Source: Ciona savignyi
Taxonomy: Eukaryota; Chordata; Ascidiacea; Phlebobranchia; Cionidae
Assembly (NCBI GenBank): GCA_000149265.1
Contig: CH003024.1
Location: 321,087 to 385,086 of the forward strand
DNA length: 64,000 nucleotides
Direction: 5' to 3'
The first letter of the stretch is position 1, and each line of letters begins with the position of its first letter. Under the pieces are notes generated by a model. It ran no database searches. It worked only from the letters and a program-made list of their open reading frames with translations, and was not told where the DNA came from. Both the position numbers and the translations under genes were made by a program. Of the stretch, positions 12,241 through 23,197 are shown piece after piece.

Positions 12241-12764
12241 AATACGTATTCTGTAATGTTACATGTGTTGCATGCCATTCATCAATTTGACATAACCTGC
12301 GAGACAATGGTAGGCCTACATTTGGATTTTACCTTTTACGTACACAATAACTCTTGTTTATACTTTATAATTTTGGGAAGGTACCCATTTACCAAAGCGA
12401 AGTGACCTCTACTATAAATACTAACAGCGTAAACTTTATGACTATAAATACTAATATAGCGTAAACATCAAGGGAAATGGAGTTTTGGTTGCATTTGCAT
12501 AACCATCATACAGGGTTGTTAACCAGAACAAACTAAGAACTGTTTTTTTATTTAATTACAATATGCGCTGCGGAAATTCTAAAAACTTCGATGCAAAATT
12601 TGATCAAATCTCGGGAGAACATATAAGGTGTGATTAGCCAAACTTGAAAACCGAATAAAACAAATTCTAGAATAAAAATTAATTCTTCTGCATAAGATAA
12701 GTACAGAAGATTAATTGTAACCCAAGGTTTGAATCAATATGGTTTATACTTGGGACGGCGGCAC

Positions 12765-15700
12765 TCAGATTAAATTTGTGAGGATCCAATCAACGAACAC
12801 TGGGACCTGAAGAAATATGATGTTTAAAATCAGCAGCATAAGTTAAATGATTCCATCAATCTTACCCGAGTATACACCCCTGGTCTCTGAACCCTGCCAC
12901 AACCTTTACCCCATGATACTACTCCGTATAAGATTTGGTATGTTGATTCTTCAATAACCAGAGGTCCACCGCTGTCGCCCTGCCACCACATAACATATTT
13001 TTAGACTGTAAGTTTGGATGGGAACTAACTGGTTGGGCATACATAAAGAAGGTTGGACATACACTCAAGTTTATGCAACCACCAACTCGTGATAGTTTGG
13101 ATAAACAAATTATGGTTGTCAGTTATTACGTATGGTGTAGTCATATTAAGATCTTTATACAATGACGGCTATACAAGCTCAATGCACCACTCTTGTCGCG
13201 CTCTTTTCTTCTCGACACAATTATAATTAAGAAGGTATGTCCGTTAAGTGCTTTGCCCAACAACTACTAGCTAGTGGCCAGTTTCGTACTTACAACCCTT
13301 CGGCTGAATGGCGATTCACTAACCCGCCAGACTTATATGTCGAAAAAACTAACCTTGCAAGCGTCTCTTTTTCCAACTTCGTAACCAGCACAGAACATGT
13401 TGCTTGTGACTCTATCTCTTCGCCTCGGGTGTATTGATAGCCACTGATTGCAAAGATCATTGTCAATCACTTGTACTTTGGTTTGTTGTAGCGTGTCAGA
13501 AAGCCGGTTTAGGCCTACTCCAGCTGCACAAAACTTATTCGTCATGGTTGCTTTCATTTCGATCTTACCAAATTTGACTTTGTAGGTTTATACTTTAGAT
13601 TGAATGCAACTGTCGAAAAAACAACGTGAAAACATCGGCAGCTGTATTCTTATCTTCGTGCAAACAACATCTAATGTTTGTGGTTTAGAAAGTGTGTCAT
13701 AATAACTATCTGAAAAACCTCATAATAATAACTATCTGATGTGGTTGAATATTAATAAATAAACTAAAAGATAAAGAGCAGCTACTTAATACGACCGCGA
13801 AACAAGTGTCCTAATCATAATAATGTAACTACACTATTATTATTATTGTCCCGCTTCTTGGACAGTTAAATACAGGGAATTGAATAGCATAAGATTTGTA
13901 TTTCCGTTTTTATGTTTTATTGTAAGATCCCCCACGCCCACCGTCGCGTTGTCGCTAAATAACGGTGATTACCTGTTGTGTATCCCCAACCGGCGATGGT
14001 GGCATTCTTGTTTAGTGGAATTTCTGAGTTGTTACGTGGCAGACAAGCTGGTCGGACGTAGTTGCTGAATTGCACCAGACTTGAAAGCTATTCGTGCAAA
14101 TATAAGTAATTATAGCAATCCTTTAAAAAAACATTTCATTTATGTAAATACCGATATAATAGCAATGTCATAATCAAAGGTAACGTTGTTGTAGAGTGGG
14201 TGAACAAGAATTTTCGAAAACGTGACGTTGACTTGCCCGGCATCAACCTCATTGATAGGTCGGTGATATTTTCCCACAAACCCATAATATCGGGCCACAT
14301 TTGGATTGCGGTCACTGGAACGACAATCAATTTTCTTGTGTTAAACAATTAAAAAATATGTTTAGTTAAACGCATTCTGGGTTCGTACTGTCAACTGTAG
14401 TATCCATATAGCCAATAAAGATCAAACAAAAATGTCATGATATAATGGTCAATGACTCATATACAGCTTTGTTAACCAACACGTTGTTTAAATGTGTACA
14501 TACCCATTAAAACAGTGAGCAGCGGTAATGACATGTCGTTGTGTAACGAGTGTACCTCCACAAACATGAACATCAGTAAGTCGAATACTGACCAGCCATG
14601 GATGACTTCCGTAATTCGCTACTCTGCCTACAGAGCAGCGTTTTAATTATTGAAATATGATCCACAGTTTTAATAATAGCATTACCTCCGATAATACGTT
14701 GATAAGTTGGTCGACTCTCCAGACTAACAAGTGGTACACCGCAATGACCATTGTAGCCTCCTGAACGTACAACATAAGTTCGACTTCAACATTTATTTTC
14801 AGGTATTTTAACTTACTCGTGACAACCTCTGTTGTAGTTGTAGTAACATCAGTGGTCGTGGCGTCGCTACACAGTCCACAATTAGCAAGTCCTTCAAAAT
14901 TACATCTCAATGAGACTACGATTTTATATTTATACGAAGAGAAAGCATTTGTGGAAAAACCCACCCGATTTTCTCGACGAAAGCTACAGTCGTTGTGTGC
15001 ACTGAACATAAAATGGTCCACAAGTTAGCGATAAAAAAATATTTTTATGGACTTGAGTTTTTAATTTATGTTGATTTAGTAAGTTCTGTTCATTTATCTA
15101 CGGTAAAGTAGCGTATTATTATTGTGTCATTGATTTTATTCATGTACTTTTTTATAATGCTAGGTTTCGAAACCTAGATGAGCTTAACAACTAAACATTT
15201 TCTGTGTATAAAACGTATCGGTCGCGTTAACCTTTCGGCCTCGTGACTGATACTTTGATTTTATATTTAGGGAATTTTCTGCCACACACTGCTCTACTTA
15301 ATTCTTTTATTTTTTATTTATTTTTTCTATTCAACCATTTTCTTTAAAAATATTAAATGTAAAAGAGCAAAAATAGGGCGTCCTGTGTTTATTCTACGAT
15401 CTATCGGATAGATTCCCCTTTAATTATTTACCTAAAATCTCAAGAATATCAGATAACATTTTAAAACATAATGTTATCCAACTTAACAGTTACGTTAGTT
15501 TGAAATAAAGTTTATGGGAATATACTGCAAGAAGCGTAAAATGGCTATGGGTAGATTTCGTTTTGTTTGTTTAAAATTGTAAATTGTTAATGTTGCTTTG
15601 TCCAACAGTTTTATACGCATGGTAATAAATATTATAATCGCCTAAAGCTTTTTATACCTTAAGGATATTTTTAAAGTTTAACCAAACTGTTTTTTCCGAA

Positions 15701-16938
15701 GATCTGATGATCGAACATACCTGGCATAAACGTAACAAAATAAACTAAAGAGTGTCAACCGCATTTGCTCTATTTTATATACCGAGTATGTTGTTTGTTT
15801 CTGCAAGCAGAAACGGATGGGTCCTTGAGCTAACAATCTGAACTTATTATCCATGTCCATTACACAATATATGTTATTGTCAGATATGTGCACGTCCTAT
15901 TACCTAAGTTGTAGAGATTGCCGGCACATGTGTAGTTGTTATACCTGTGCTTGGTAGAAGTGGACACACGAATTCACTTTACATTTAATAACATCCATCA
16001 AAAATAACAAACCTGTGCAGTTTCTGCAGCTCAGATGACAGAAAGTTTGCATTAAGTTTTGAGCCAGTGGGTTGGTACAAAAACCAGCATTTTTGAACGC
16101 AACACAAATACTGTAAAACATATAGAAGATCATGTAGGTCATTAATCCCAAAATTCTGTGATAGGCCTAATATAAATTGTGGTTTCAACCAATTCTTCTT
16201 TAAAGTCCCTCGTTTATAAAAAACAATCAGCTTGAAGAAACAAATAAAAATCTGTTTTCAACTAACCTACTAGGCCAACTATCTTGACAAGTGTGCGTAA
16301 ATGTAGATTCCATTGTGGTCGTGGTTGTCGTTGTTGAGTAGGTGTCTGAAAAGTGCACTGTTAAGATGATTTTATTCAAATAATGTGCACGTGTGTGTTT
16401 AACTAAAGTCTGTATGATTTTTAACATGGCCTAACTAAACGCATGGCTAGTTCAACTTCGTTTATAGGTGGTTGGGGTTGGTTTGGAGGTTCGTTTGTGC
16501 GTGTCCCTTTTGAAATAAACTAACTTATTATTATCTGTTTGTTCTGCCAGATACTGTTATATGCTGTATTAATTATTTTAGGGACATTTTGTTAATATTA
16601 ACATTTTCATTCGATCTTGGAGTCGGATTATCGAAGTCGTCATATTCGAGCCATGCGCCGCTACACCGAGTGTCTTCCTCGAATAAAATACGAAGTTTGG
16701 GATGAAGAAGTCGTTAAAGCATATTGCAACTTTTCACTAAGATAGTTGAGAAAGTACAGACAGCTCACCGTTACTTTGTAAGTCATTGTGGGTGACAACT
16801 CCACTTGCACAAACAATGCCAACAACAAGAAAAGCGGTCCTGCACAAAGTAAATATAAATTAATAGCTCCACCGTTGACGTAAAATCAAGATATGTATAG
16901 GCCAGGCCTACTTACAAAAATAGGACTTCGTTTTTCAT
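12765..16938 (-). CDS. Secreted ShKT-trypsin-like serine protease
   Basis: Exons (- strand order): 16916-16938, 16775-16839, 16267-16345, 16013-16110, 14817-15001, 14686-14760, 14504-14627, 14152-14314, 13973-14087, 13354-13523, 12866-12979, 12765-12806. The first two code a clean signal peptide ([17 protein letters not shown], then CASG). Next come a Thr-rich linker (STTTTTTTM), a ShKT domain starting CQDSWPSS and ending CHLSCRNC, a second Cys-poor segment with ANCGLC and a second Thr-rich stretch. The propeptide Cys lies in [11 protein letters not shown], followed by activation site QR/IIGG. The S1 domain has the triad His (VITAAHCF), Asp (FDYDIAII) and Ser (CKGDSGGPL); RDAC predicts trypsin-like cleavage after Lys/Arg. 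It ends VDWILTNLI. All junctions keep phase except 16013 to 15001, so one small exon between them is probably missed. A SINE and an inverted duplicate lie next to its 3' exons. Confidence 0.85.
13228..13336 (-). repeat. Composite SINE head fragment
   Basis: GTCCGTTAAGTGCTTTGCCCAA, ACAACCCTTCGGCTGAA and ACCCGCCAGAC match the reversed head of the SINE. It sits in the intron before the active-site Ser exon of the protease gene. Confidence 0.6.
15690..15900 (-). repeat. Dispersed repeat (relative of 40395-40640)
   Basis: Reversed copy of the sequence near 40.4-40.5 kb (CAGATATGTGCACGTC, GCAAGCAGAAACGGATGGGTC, GAGTGTCAACC). Other relatives lie near 36.0-36.1 and 46.7-46.87 kb. The open frame here is shared only because the repeat is shared. 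Confidence 0.55.
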
Positions 16939-17167
16939 TACTTTATGGACTATTATCGCCTTCTAATAATCGTTCTGTTGTTACAACGATTTCTGTTTTT
17001 TTTAATTTATTCAATTTACTGTCTTATCGTGTCTTCAAGATGTAGGCCTGGGCTACATAAAAGTGGAGATGAACAGTAAATTTATAAACTACATTGCCGT
17101 GATGATTGTATCTAAGCATATTCCTCCTGCCGATTGCCAGGGTATATTACTTTTACGCTGGGTACAA

Positions 17168-17265
17168 CCGTGTGGCCGAATGGTTAACGCCACCGATACA
17201 TATACCGACTCTTATTAAAAAATGTGGACGAGCCCATTATGAGTTCGACACTAGGCTCGTTAAAA
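17168..17265 (+). repeat. tRNA-Ser/Leu-like SINE head
   Basis: GTGTGGCCGAATGGTTAACG (A-box-like) and GAGTTCGACACTAG (B-box-like) separated as in a tRNA with a long variable arm, but the stems do not pair well. Five relatives occur in the window. A tRNA-derived repeat, not a functional tRNA. Confidence 0.6.
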
Positions 17266-17419
17266 AAAAACTCTTAACCCATTTGATTTTTCCGTTTAAA
17301 CATGAATATCCTATCCATATACTCTACAAGACTTGTTTTGAAAGTTTTAATTAATTATTTGAGAATGGTATAAAACAACATATGCGACAAATGGAAAGGT
17401 GCAAAAACGGTATAGTGTT

Positions 17420-17530
17420 AGCTAACATGTTCTACTACAGTGGGCGCCAGGTAATATGACGACTGTCCGTGTGTTAATGCCCCTTGCGTTTTACTTTCAC
17501 GTGGATAAACATCAACTTCCTATCTTGTCT
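17420..17530 (+). repeat. Composite SINE tail fragment
   Basis: GTGGGCGCCAGGTAATATGACG, TCCGTGTGTTAATGCCCCTTG and CACGTGGATAAACATCAA match the SINE tail. Confidence 0.6.
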
Positions 17531-18473
17531 TTTCAAACGCAACCCATGATTAATCTTTTGGGTTACTGTACACATTACGTTACTACTTTTCAGTTGCCGA
17601 CTACCAAGCAATACTGCATATTCTTTCATTGGTAAGACAAAGTAACGCGCTACGTACAAAATGTGCGAGGTATTTAACCTTGTGCGGAACCTAATCATTT
17701 GCAAATAAAGCAATAATGCAAATAAATTCAAACCTGTCGAATAACAGCCATGATGCAGCATAGTTGTTCTCGCAATTTTCACTATGACATCACGCTGAGT
17801 ACGCCCCGTCGCCATATGAGGCTATCCTGGAGAGTTGGTGCATCAATAAACATGCACCTGAGTCGGAGCATACCAATCCTGAATCACCTATGTATTGAAT
17901 TTAATGCAGCAAATGGTTAATATGTTCATGTATGAAGAAACAAGTACTACCAAATTTAAAAACATTTAAATAAGAACATCCCGAACAAAACAGTTGTTGA
18001 TTTTTACAGGTTTTTTATTAAAGCATTAAACTTTTTTATTGACATCAACCCATAAAAGAGGATACCAGGGTCATTTGATCGATTGTTTGACCTTATGGTC
18101 CAGTTGTTCCATAAACTACCGGTTAGTCTGGCGGTTAAGTGCGAAGCATTTCAACCGAAAGGTTGAAAGTTCTAAACTGGTCTCTAGCTAGTGGGTTTTG
18201 TCTTTGGACAAGCCACTTAACAGACATTGCCTTAACCCAGTGTCAGGCCCGGTGCTAAGAACCGCGGGGCCCAATTGGAAATGTGATGGCGGGGCCCCTA
18301 CTCTTCATAGCAAAATTGATGGGTGTTTATATATCATAAAATACATACCAGTATACATACAAACTACAAAAATAGACATTTAATACTTGCTATAAAACAA
18401 ATTAAAGGTAATGTAGATGCTTATTTACGATACTGTATATTGTTTTACTTCCAAACATATATATATATATATA

Positions 18474-18962
18474 CAGTGGAACCCCGCTTAGAGACCACCT
18501 CACTATCAGGACCGCTTTAGTGCGGTCCCAAATAATTTACTATGTTAATGCATTGTATTCTGTTTCAATAACGCAACCACCCCGGTTTCCAGACCAGGAC
18601 CGCCATATTTTGGTCCAAAACTTTAAATTTGACTCCGCTTTAGTGACCACATGTGCTAAATAATTTCCCTTTGTCACCAAAATAACGAGGTTAAATCTAA
18701 TTTATGATCAAAACAATAAGAATAAATGAGCGCACACAAAAGATGTGGCAGACAGAACTGAATCCGTCAAGATAAACTTTAGTATTAAATTCATTCTCTG
18801 ATAAAAATATTGGCATTTGGTGAAAAATTAGTAAAAATGCAGACGTTTAAGCTGCATATGACGACAACTTGCTGCAAATCAAAATTCACTACCACGACCA
18901 CCCCGCTAACGCGACCGCTTGATCACGGTCCCATAGGTGATCAGGTAAGCGGGGTTCTACTG
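18474..18962. mobile_element. pogo/Tigger-like MITE nested in the hAT element
   Basis: Inverted ends CAGTGGAACCCCGCTTA and TAAGCGGGGTTCTACTG (one mismatch), flanked by TA on both sides as in Tc1/mariner/pogo elements. The interior has short direct and inverted words (GACCGCTT, GGTCC). No protein frame. Confidence 0.75.
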
Positions 18963-18969
18963 TATATAT

Positions 18970-19575
18970 CAGTGTTTCTCAAACTGTGTGCCGTCTGAGA
19001 TTCTTAGGTGTGCCGCGAAACTTTTTGGAATTTTGCAAAATTATGTAGGAAACCTATTTGTGTTACGAATGGGCAAATTGGGCATACCTGACTTTAATGA
19101 CAAAAATGTATTTTCCCTAGTTTAGTAGCAAGTTCAGTAGACAGAATTGCTATGGGTAGCGATGGATTAAGGGTGATTGTGATGTCATAAGCATAATTCA
19201 TTGTTCAGTGTGGTGTATTAATGTAATATTAACACATGCATCACATTTTGTCCTGCACGCTGAATTAAGCAGCACGAAAACTACCTAGATGACAGAAGAG
19301 AAACCATTTTATTAATAATATTATTTCATAAGCAAACTTTAGTTATTTGATCCCATTTAAACTTTTATTAAGTACTCAGTTGGAATTGACGACGAAATGC
19401 GGTTTTGTTTGTCAAAAATAGAACCTCGTTGCGATCTTATTTGTGCCAAACGACAAGCACACCCATGCTATTAAAATTTGCTGAATAAAATTCCTTGATT
19501 CAGTTTGTTTTGTTCAAGTGTGCCGCGATTTTTTAGAATTTTCTTAGTGTGCCACGAGCTGGAAAAGTTTGAGAA

Positions 19576-19577
<2 letters not shown>
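18970..19577. mobile_element. hAT-like MITE nested in the hAT element
   Basis: Left end CAGTGTTTCTCAAACTGTGTG; right end AAAAGTTTGAGAACC, with GTGTGCCGCGA / GTGTGCCACGAG repeats inside each end. It is bounded on both sides by TA-rich sequence, so the target duplication cannot be separated from the microsatellite. The last bases of the right end appear lost. Confidence 0.65.

Positions 19578-19610
<33 letters not shown>
19578..19610. repeat. (TA)n microsatellite
   Basis: About 16 TA units directly after the nested MITE. Confidence 0.95.
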
Positions 19611-19614
<4 letters not shown>

Positions 19615-20019
19615 TAGCAACCATATTCATTATGACGTAACAGGCAGACACGGAAATATAAATTTGACTTAGTTCGATGCATAACAAATTGATATTATAA
19701 GAAAGAATAATATTTCACTTTTTATTTTACGTTTCAGTAGTATTTTAAACCTCGTAATACAGAAAAATCCCCGCTAGCGCGGGGCCCCTTCAAGGTGCGG
19801 GGCCCGATTTGATCTAATCGGTCAAATCGGCCTAAAACCGGCCCTGCCCAGTGTATTAATGGGTTCTACCAAATTGGATAAACGTTTGAATCACACACAA
19901 AACACTACAATACTTCCGGTAATACAACGATGGGTGCGAGGTGATCTGACGATTTACCGTGTGTTTCCCCCTTGGTTTTGCTATTCACGTGGATAAACAT
20001 GAATATCTAATCCACAACT

Positions 20020-21599
20020 AAGCATCAAGGATTCAGACGATCCGGTAAAATTATTAAAGGTAAAGATTGTCTTTGTTTAATTATCTTCGCAATCTTTATA
20101 ATATAGGATGTACATGTTTATCAATGGGAAGAGTACAGGGAGTGTTATTATATGGGCTATATAGTCAGTTATCTTGTGTTCATCGTCGGGTTGTCAACGC
20201 TATTAAAGGTTGTTTTAACCGATATAAGAAAACGAAAATAAAGGAAGTGCCATGATTATAAGATGTCTAGGTATATACTAGTTTTCGGTTTACAAGTTTT
20301 ATGTGTTTGTCTTATAGAATAATACATGGCAGCACACCGGTACTGTAGTTAAAAGGTGCTGGAGAAGATATACTAGCCAGTGGATGTTCTATTTATTGAC
20401 CAAGATACTCGTCTGACCGTGCTTAACCCAGAACCCAATGAATTAATGTGTTATACAAAACATATGCAAAGTCATTTTAAACATTTGTCTTAGTCTTGAA
20501 ACGATTGTAAACATTTGTCTTAAAATACCTAAACATTCGTCTCTGATCAACGCCCCAGCAAACATCGCTTAAACCTAGTAGATTAATAGGTATAACTGAA
20601 AATAGCTTGGGTAACCCGATGGTGTTTGTTAGGTAATAGGACTCCTATTTGCCATACATATGTAGGCCTATTAAAGACTTAAATTTATCCATTAAAGTAT
20701 TTTACAGATTAAAGTAAATGAACATATATAGAGAAAACGGATAAAGTTACTAGTTACCCCCTTTCAGCATCGATAACATGCACCAAGATCGATAACATGC
20801 ACCAGAAGCACTATAGTTGTGTTATACTTAATAAAGCACTATAGTTGTGTGGTGCAACGACCATTATAGCCTTTTTACGTATACGAAATCAGTTCGTTTG
20901 AAACGAACCAGTTTGAAACGGACCGTTTAAATTTTCTTTATTTTGGCACTGGGAATTTGGTTTATTGTTACCAACTCTGACTAGTTTTTCAGCCGTCTCG
21001 GTTTATTTCCTACCAGGCTGAAGTGCCATTTTCTCCTTATATTTCAAGTTGAGTTTTGGATATGAGAGGCGGCATTTCCCCGGCATTTTGCATACAACCA
21101 AATGTCGTATGACGGGAAATAAGAACTACAGTTAAATGTTTTACATTCAATGCAAAGTAGTAAAAATCGAGATCAATGCAAAGTAGCCTAGTAAATACAA
21201 AAATAAACATTCGCTAAGTTAATATTACAATTACTTCTATATTGTGTAAATTATGTAAAAATATATGTTTATTATCGTGCACCATTGATCAAAACGCATT
21301 TGGGTGTTAGCGAATTCCCCCCCCCCCAAGAATATTTTTAATGATGTGCTTTCAAATCTATATTGTTAGTGAATTTAAAAAGTTCTTTGTTAAGATATCT
21401 TTTTGCTTTTGGTAATTTTCTATAACTGAGCTGGGTAAACTGCTAAAAAGGTCATTTTTCGATGGCTAAAATATTCCTTGTTGGCTAGCTTAATAGAAGA
21501 GTTTTTATCGGCAGTATCACTAGTCTAATTATTCGACATTCAAAATTAGGCGTTTGCTATATTTGTGTTCAAGCGAACCTACCCTGAAGTTAATAATAG
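20020..21599. other. Intergenic, no gene seen
   Basis: AT-rich, many stops in all frames, a SINE-like scrap near 20575-20650 and a run of about 10 C near 21318. Nothing else recognised. Confidence 0.5.
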
Positions 21600-21998
21600 T
21601 CCTGCTTTAACTAATGTAACTAGTTCTAAATGAAATCGTTTTTCTTGTAATATGTGTGTCACGGTTACATGTCATTACTTTATTAAAGTGTTAAAGTTAA
21701 TTAATAAATATTTAGTTTTAACTATTGCATTCCAATTTGGATTATGTTTACTACTGTTACGATGGATCATTAATTTAGAAAGTTTTAACAACCCAGGTTC
21801 AAACCATATTTTATTACTTTTAAGTACTCCAAAAAAAATTTGTTATTGGGAATTCATGCTATTTTATTCGGACTATTTTGCAGTCATTTAGACGCCTGTT
21901 TATTCTCACCGAAACTGGTGTATAGACGAAAGGCATCGATCAGTTGAAACAAGTCTTTTATTTCGAGATTTTAGGTAATGCCATTTTTTAATATTGTC
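21600..21998 (-). repeat. 380-base dispersed repeat, copy 2 (inverted)
   Basis: Reverse complement of 11859-12240, with roughly three quarters or more identity by eye and small indels. The 79-codon open frame at 21652-21891 lies inside it and is not conserved in copy 1. Confidence 0.7.
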
Positions 21999-23197
21999 AG
22001 AAATATCATGAAAAATGTCCTATACACTACAACGTATTTAATACATGCAATATTAAGCAATACCGAAATAAGTTCAGATTATTCATGCCATCAAAAAGTA
22101 AATTAAATTGTTAAATTAAATAGATATGAAAATTGAAATATATTACTTCACTGACACTCTTAAACTACTGAATATCTTAAAAAATCAGTGCAAAACAAAA
22201 TAGAGCAGTATTATATAAGTATTATTTCCTACAACAATTAGCATGAACAGCAGAAACTTAACAATGGGCAAAAATGAAGCTTATAATGCATGTGAATTAA
22301 GCTTTCATCATCATAAGGAACAGCAATATTTATTTTACAATTTAAAACTAGTTGCACACAAAAAAGCGGCTTCTGTAAAATACTTTAAAAATATAAATAA
22401 AATCTGTGTAAACAAAAAAACGAATAAAATCTGTGTAGGAACATTTTACTAAGCTAAAATAAGCATTTAAAAGGTAAATCAAAAACATTGCACTAATCAA
22501 ATAAAACTAGAAAAATTGTAAAATCCAGACATCAGCTCTTTTTTTGGTAAGAAACATGGCGTTTTAAAACTATAGTTGTGAAGATATTAATGGGTTTAAA
22601 GGATAAATAAATGTACAGTCATATTTCGAAGGTAAAGCAGAATGAAAATAAGAGAAAAATGAAAAGATGTGTAGAATGTGTTGGTCCTCATATGATCAAT
22701 GGTTCAGAGTCGGAATTGTATTCCTGTGTTACAAGTTTATTTTAGTAACATAATAGAAAAGAGAAAAGCAGAATGAAAAACTAATGGTTGCCGGTTGGGT
22801 CTTTTGGCAAGGCACGAAGTGGATGTTGCAAGAATCCAGTGGATTGATGGGTTAAAGTGAAACTGAAGGAACATCTTAATTCTATAAGCACATCGTCATA
22901 CCTTTGGTTAATGACAAAAGATTTTTTCCCCAACAACAGGGATAAATATCCTTACCCTTTATATTTAAATTTGGGAAATGTGCCAAAGCGGAGGTTATAT
23001 TTAAATTTGGGAAATGTGCCAAGCGCAATTTTTGGTTTATTTTTATACTATATACCAAAAACATATTTTAGTTAGGTGAAGTAAAAACAAATATTGTTGA
23101 GGGCAAAATTAGGACTCCTCAAGAACTGCCAACATCTCTGTCCTATACCCTATTACATCACTAACAATTTCATACTAAAAAAACACAGAAAACTTAC
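21999..23197. other. Spacer downstream of SLC22-like gene; final exon should lie here
   Basis: AT-rich. Holds a degraded SINE piece (about 22795-22880: TCTTTTGGCAAGGCACGAAG, ATCCAGTGGATTGATGGG) and a doubled unit of about 40 bases (TATATTTAAATTTGGGAAATG at about 22957 and 22997). The transporter's last identified exon ends at a GTAAGT donor in phase 0, so a short terminal exon is expected in this stretch; none could be chosen. Confidence 0.4.

Larger units (their letters stand above)
18244..19846. mobile_element. hAT-type non-autonomous DNA transposon
   Basis: Ends CAGGCCCGGTGCTAAG... and ...CTAAAACCGGCCCTG are imperfect inverted repeats, with further GCGGGGCCC blocks inside each end. It is flanked by a perfect 8-base duplication CCCAGTGT (18236-18243 and 19847-19854). 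Eight-base duplications and CAG...CTG ends are features of hAT elements. No transposase frame is left. It carries two more elements inside. Confidence 0.85.
18095..20015 (+). repeat. Composite SINE split by a transposon insertion
   Basis: The head (GTTAGTCTGGCGGTTAAGTGC to CATTGCCTTAACCCAGTGT) ends at 18243 and the rest (CCCAGTGTATTAATGGGTTC to GTGGATAAACATGAATATC) resumes at 19847. The 1.6 kb between is an inserted element; joined, the two halves line up with the intact SINEs at 30.7 and 40.8 kb. Confidence 0.85.
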
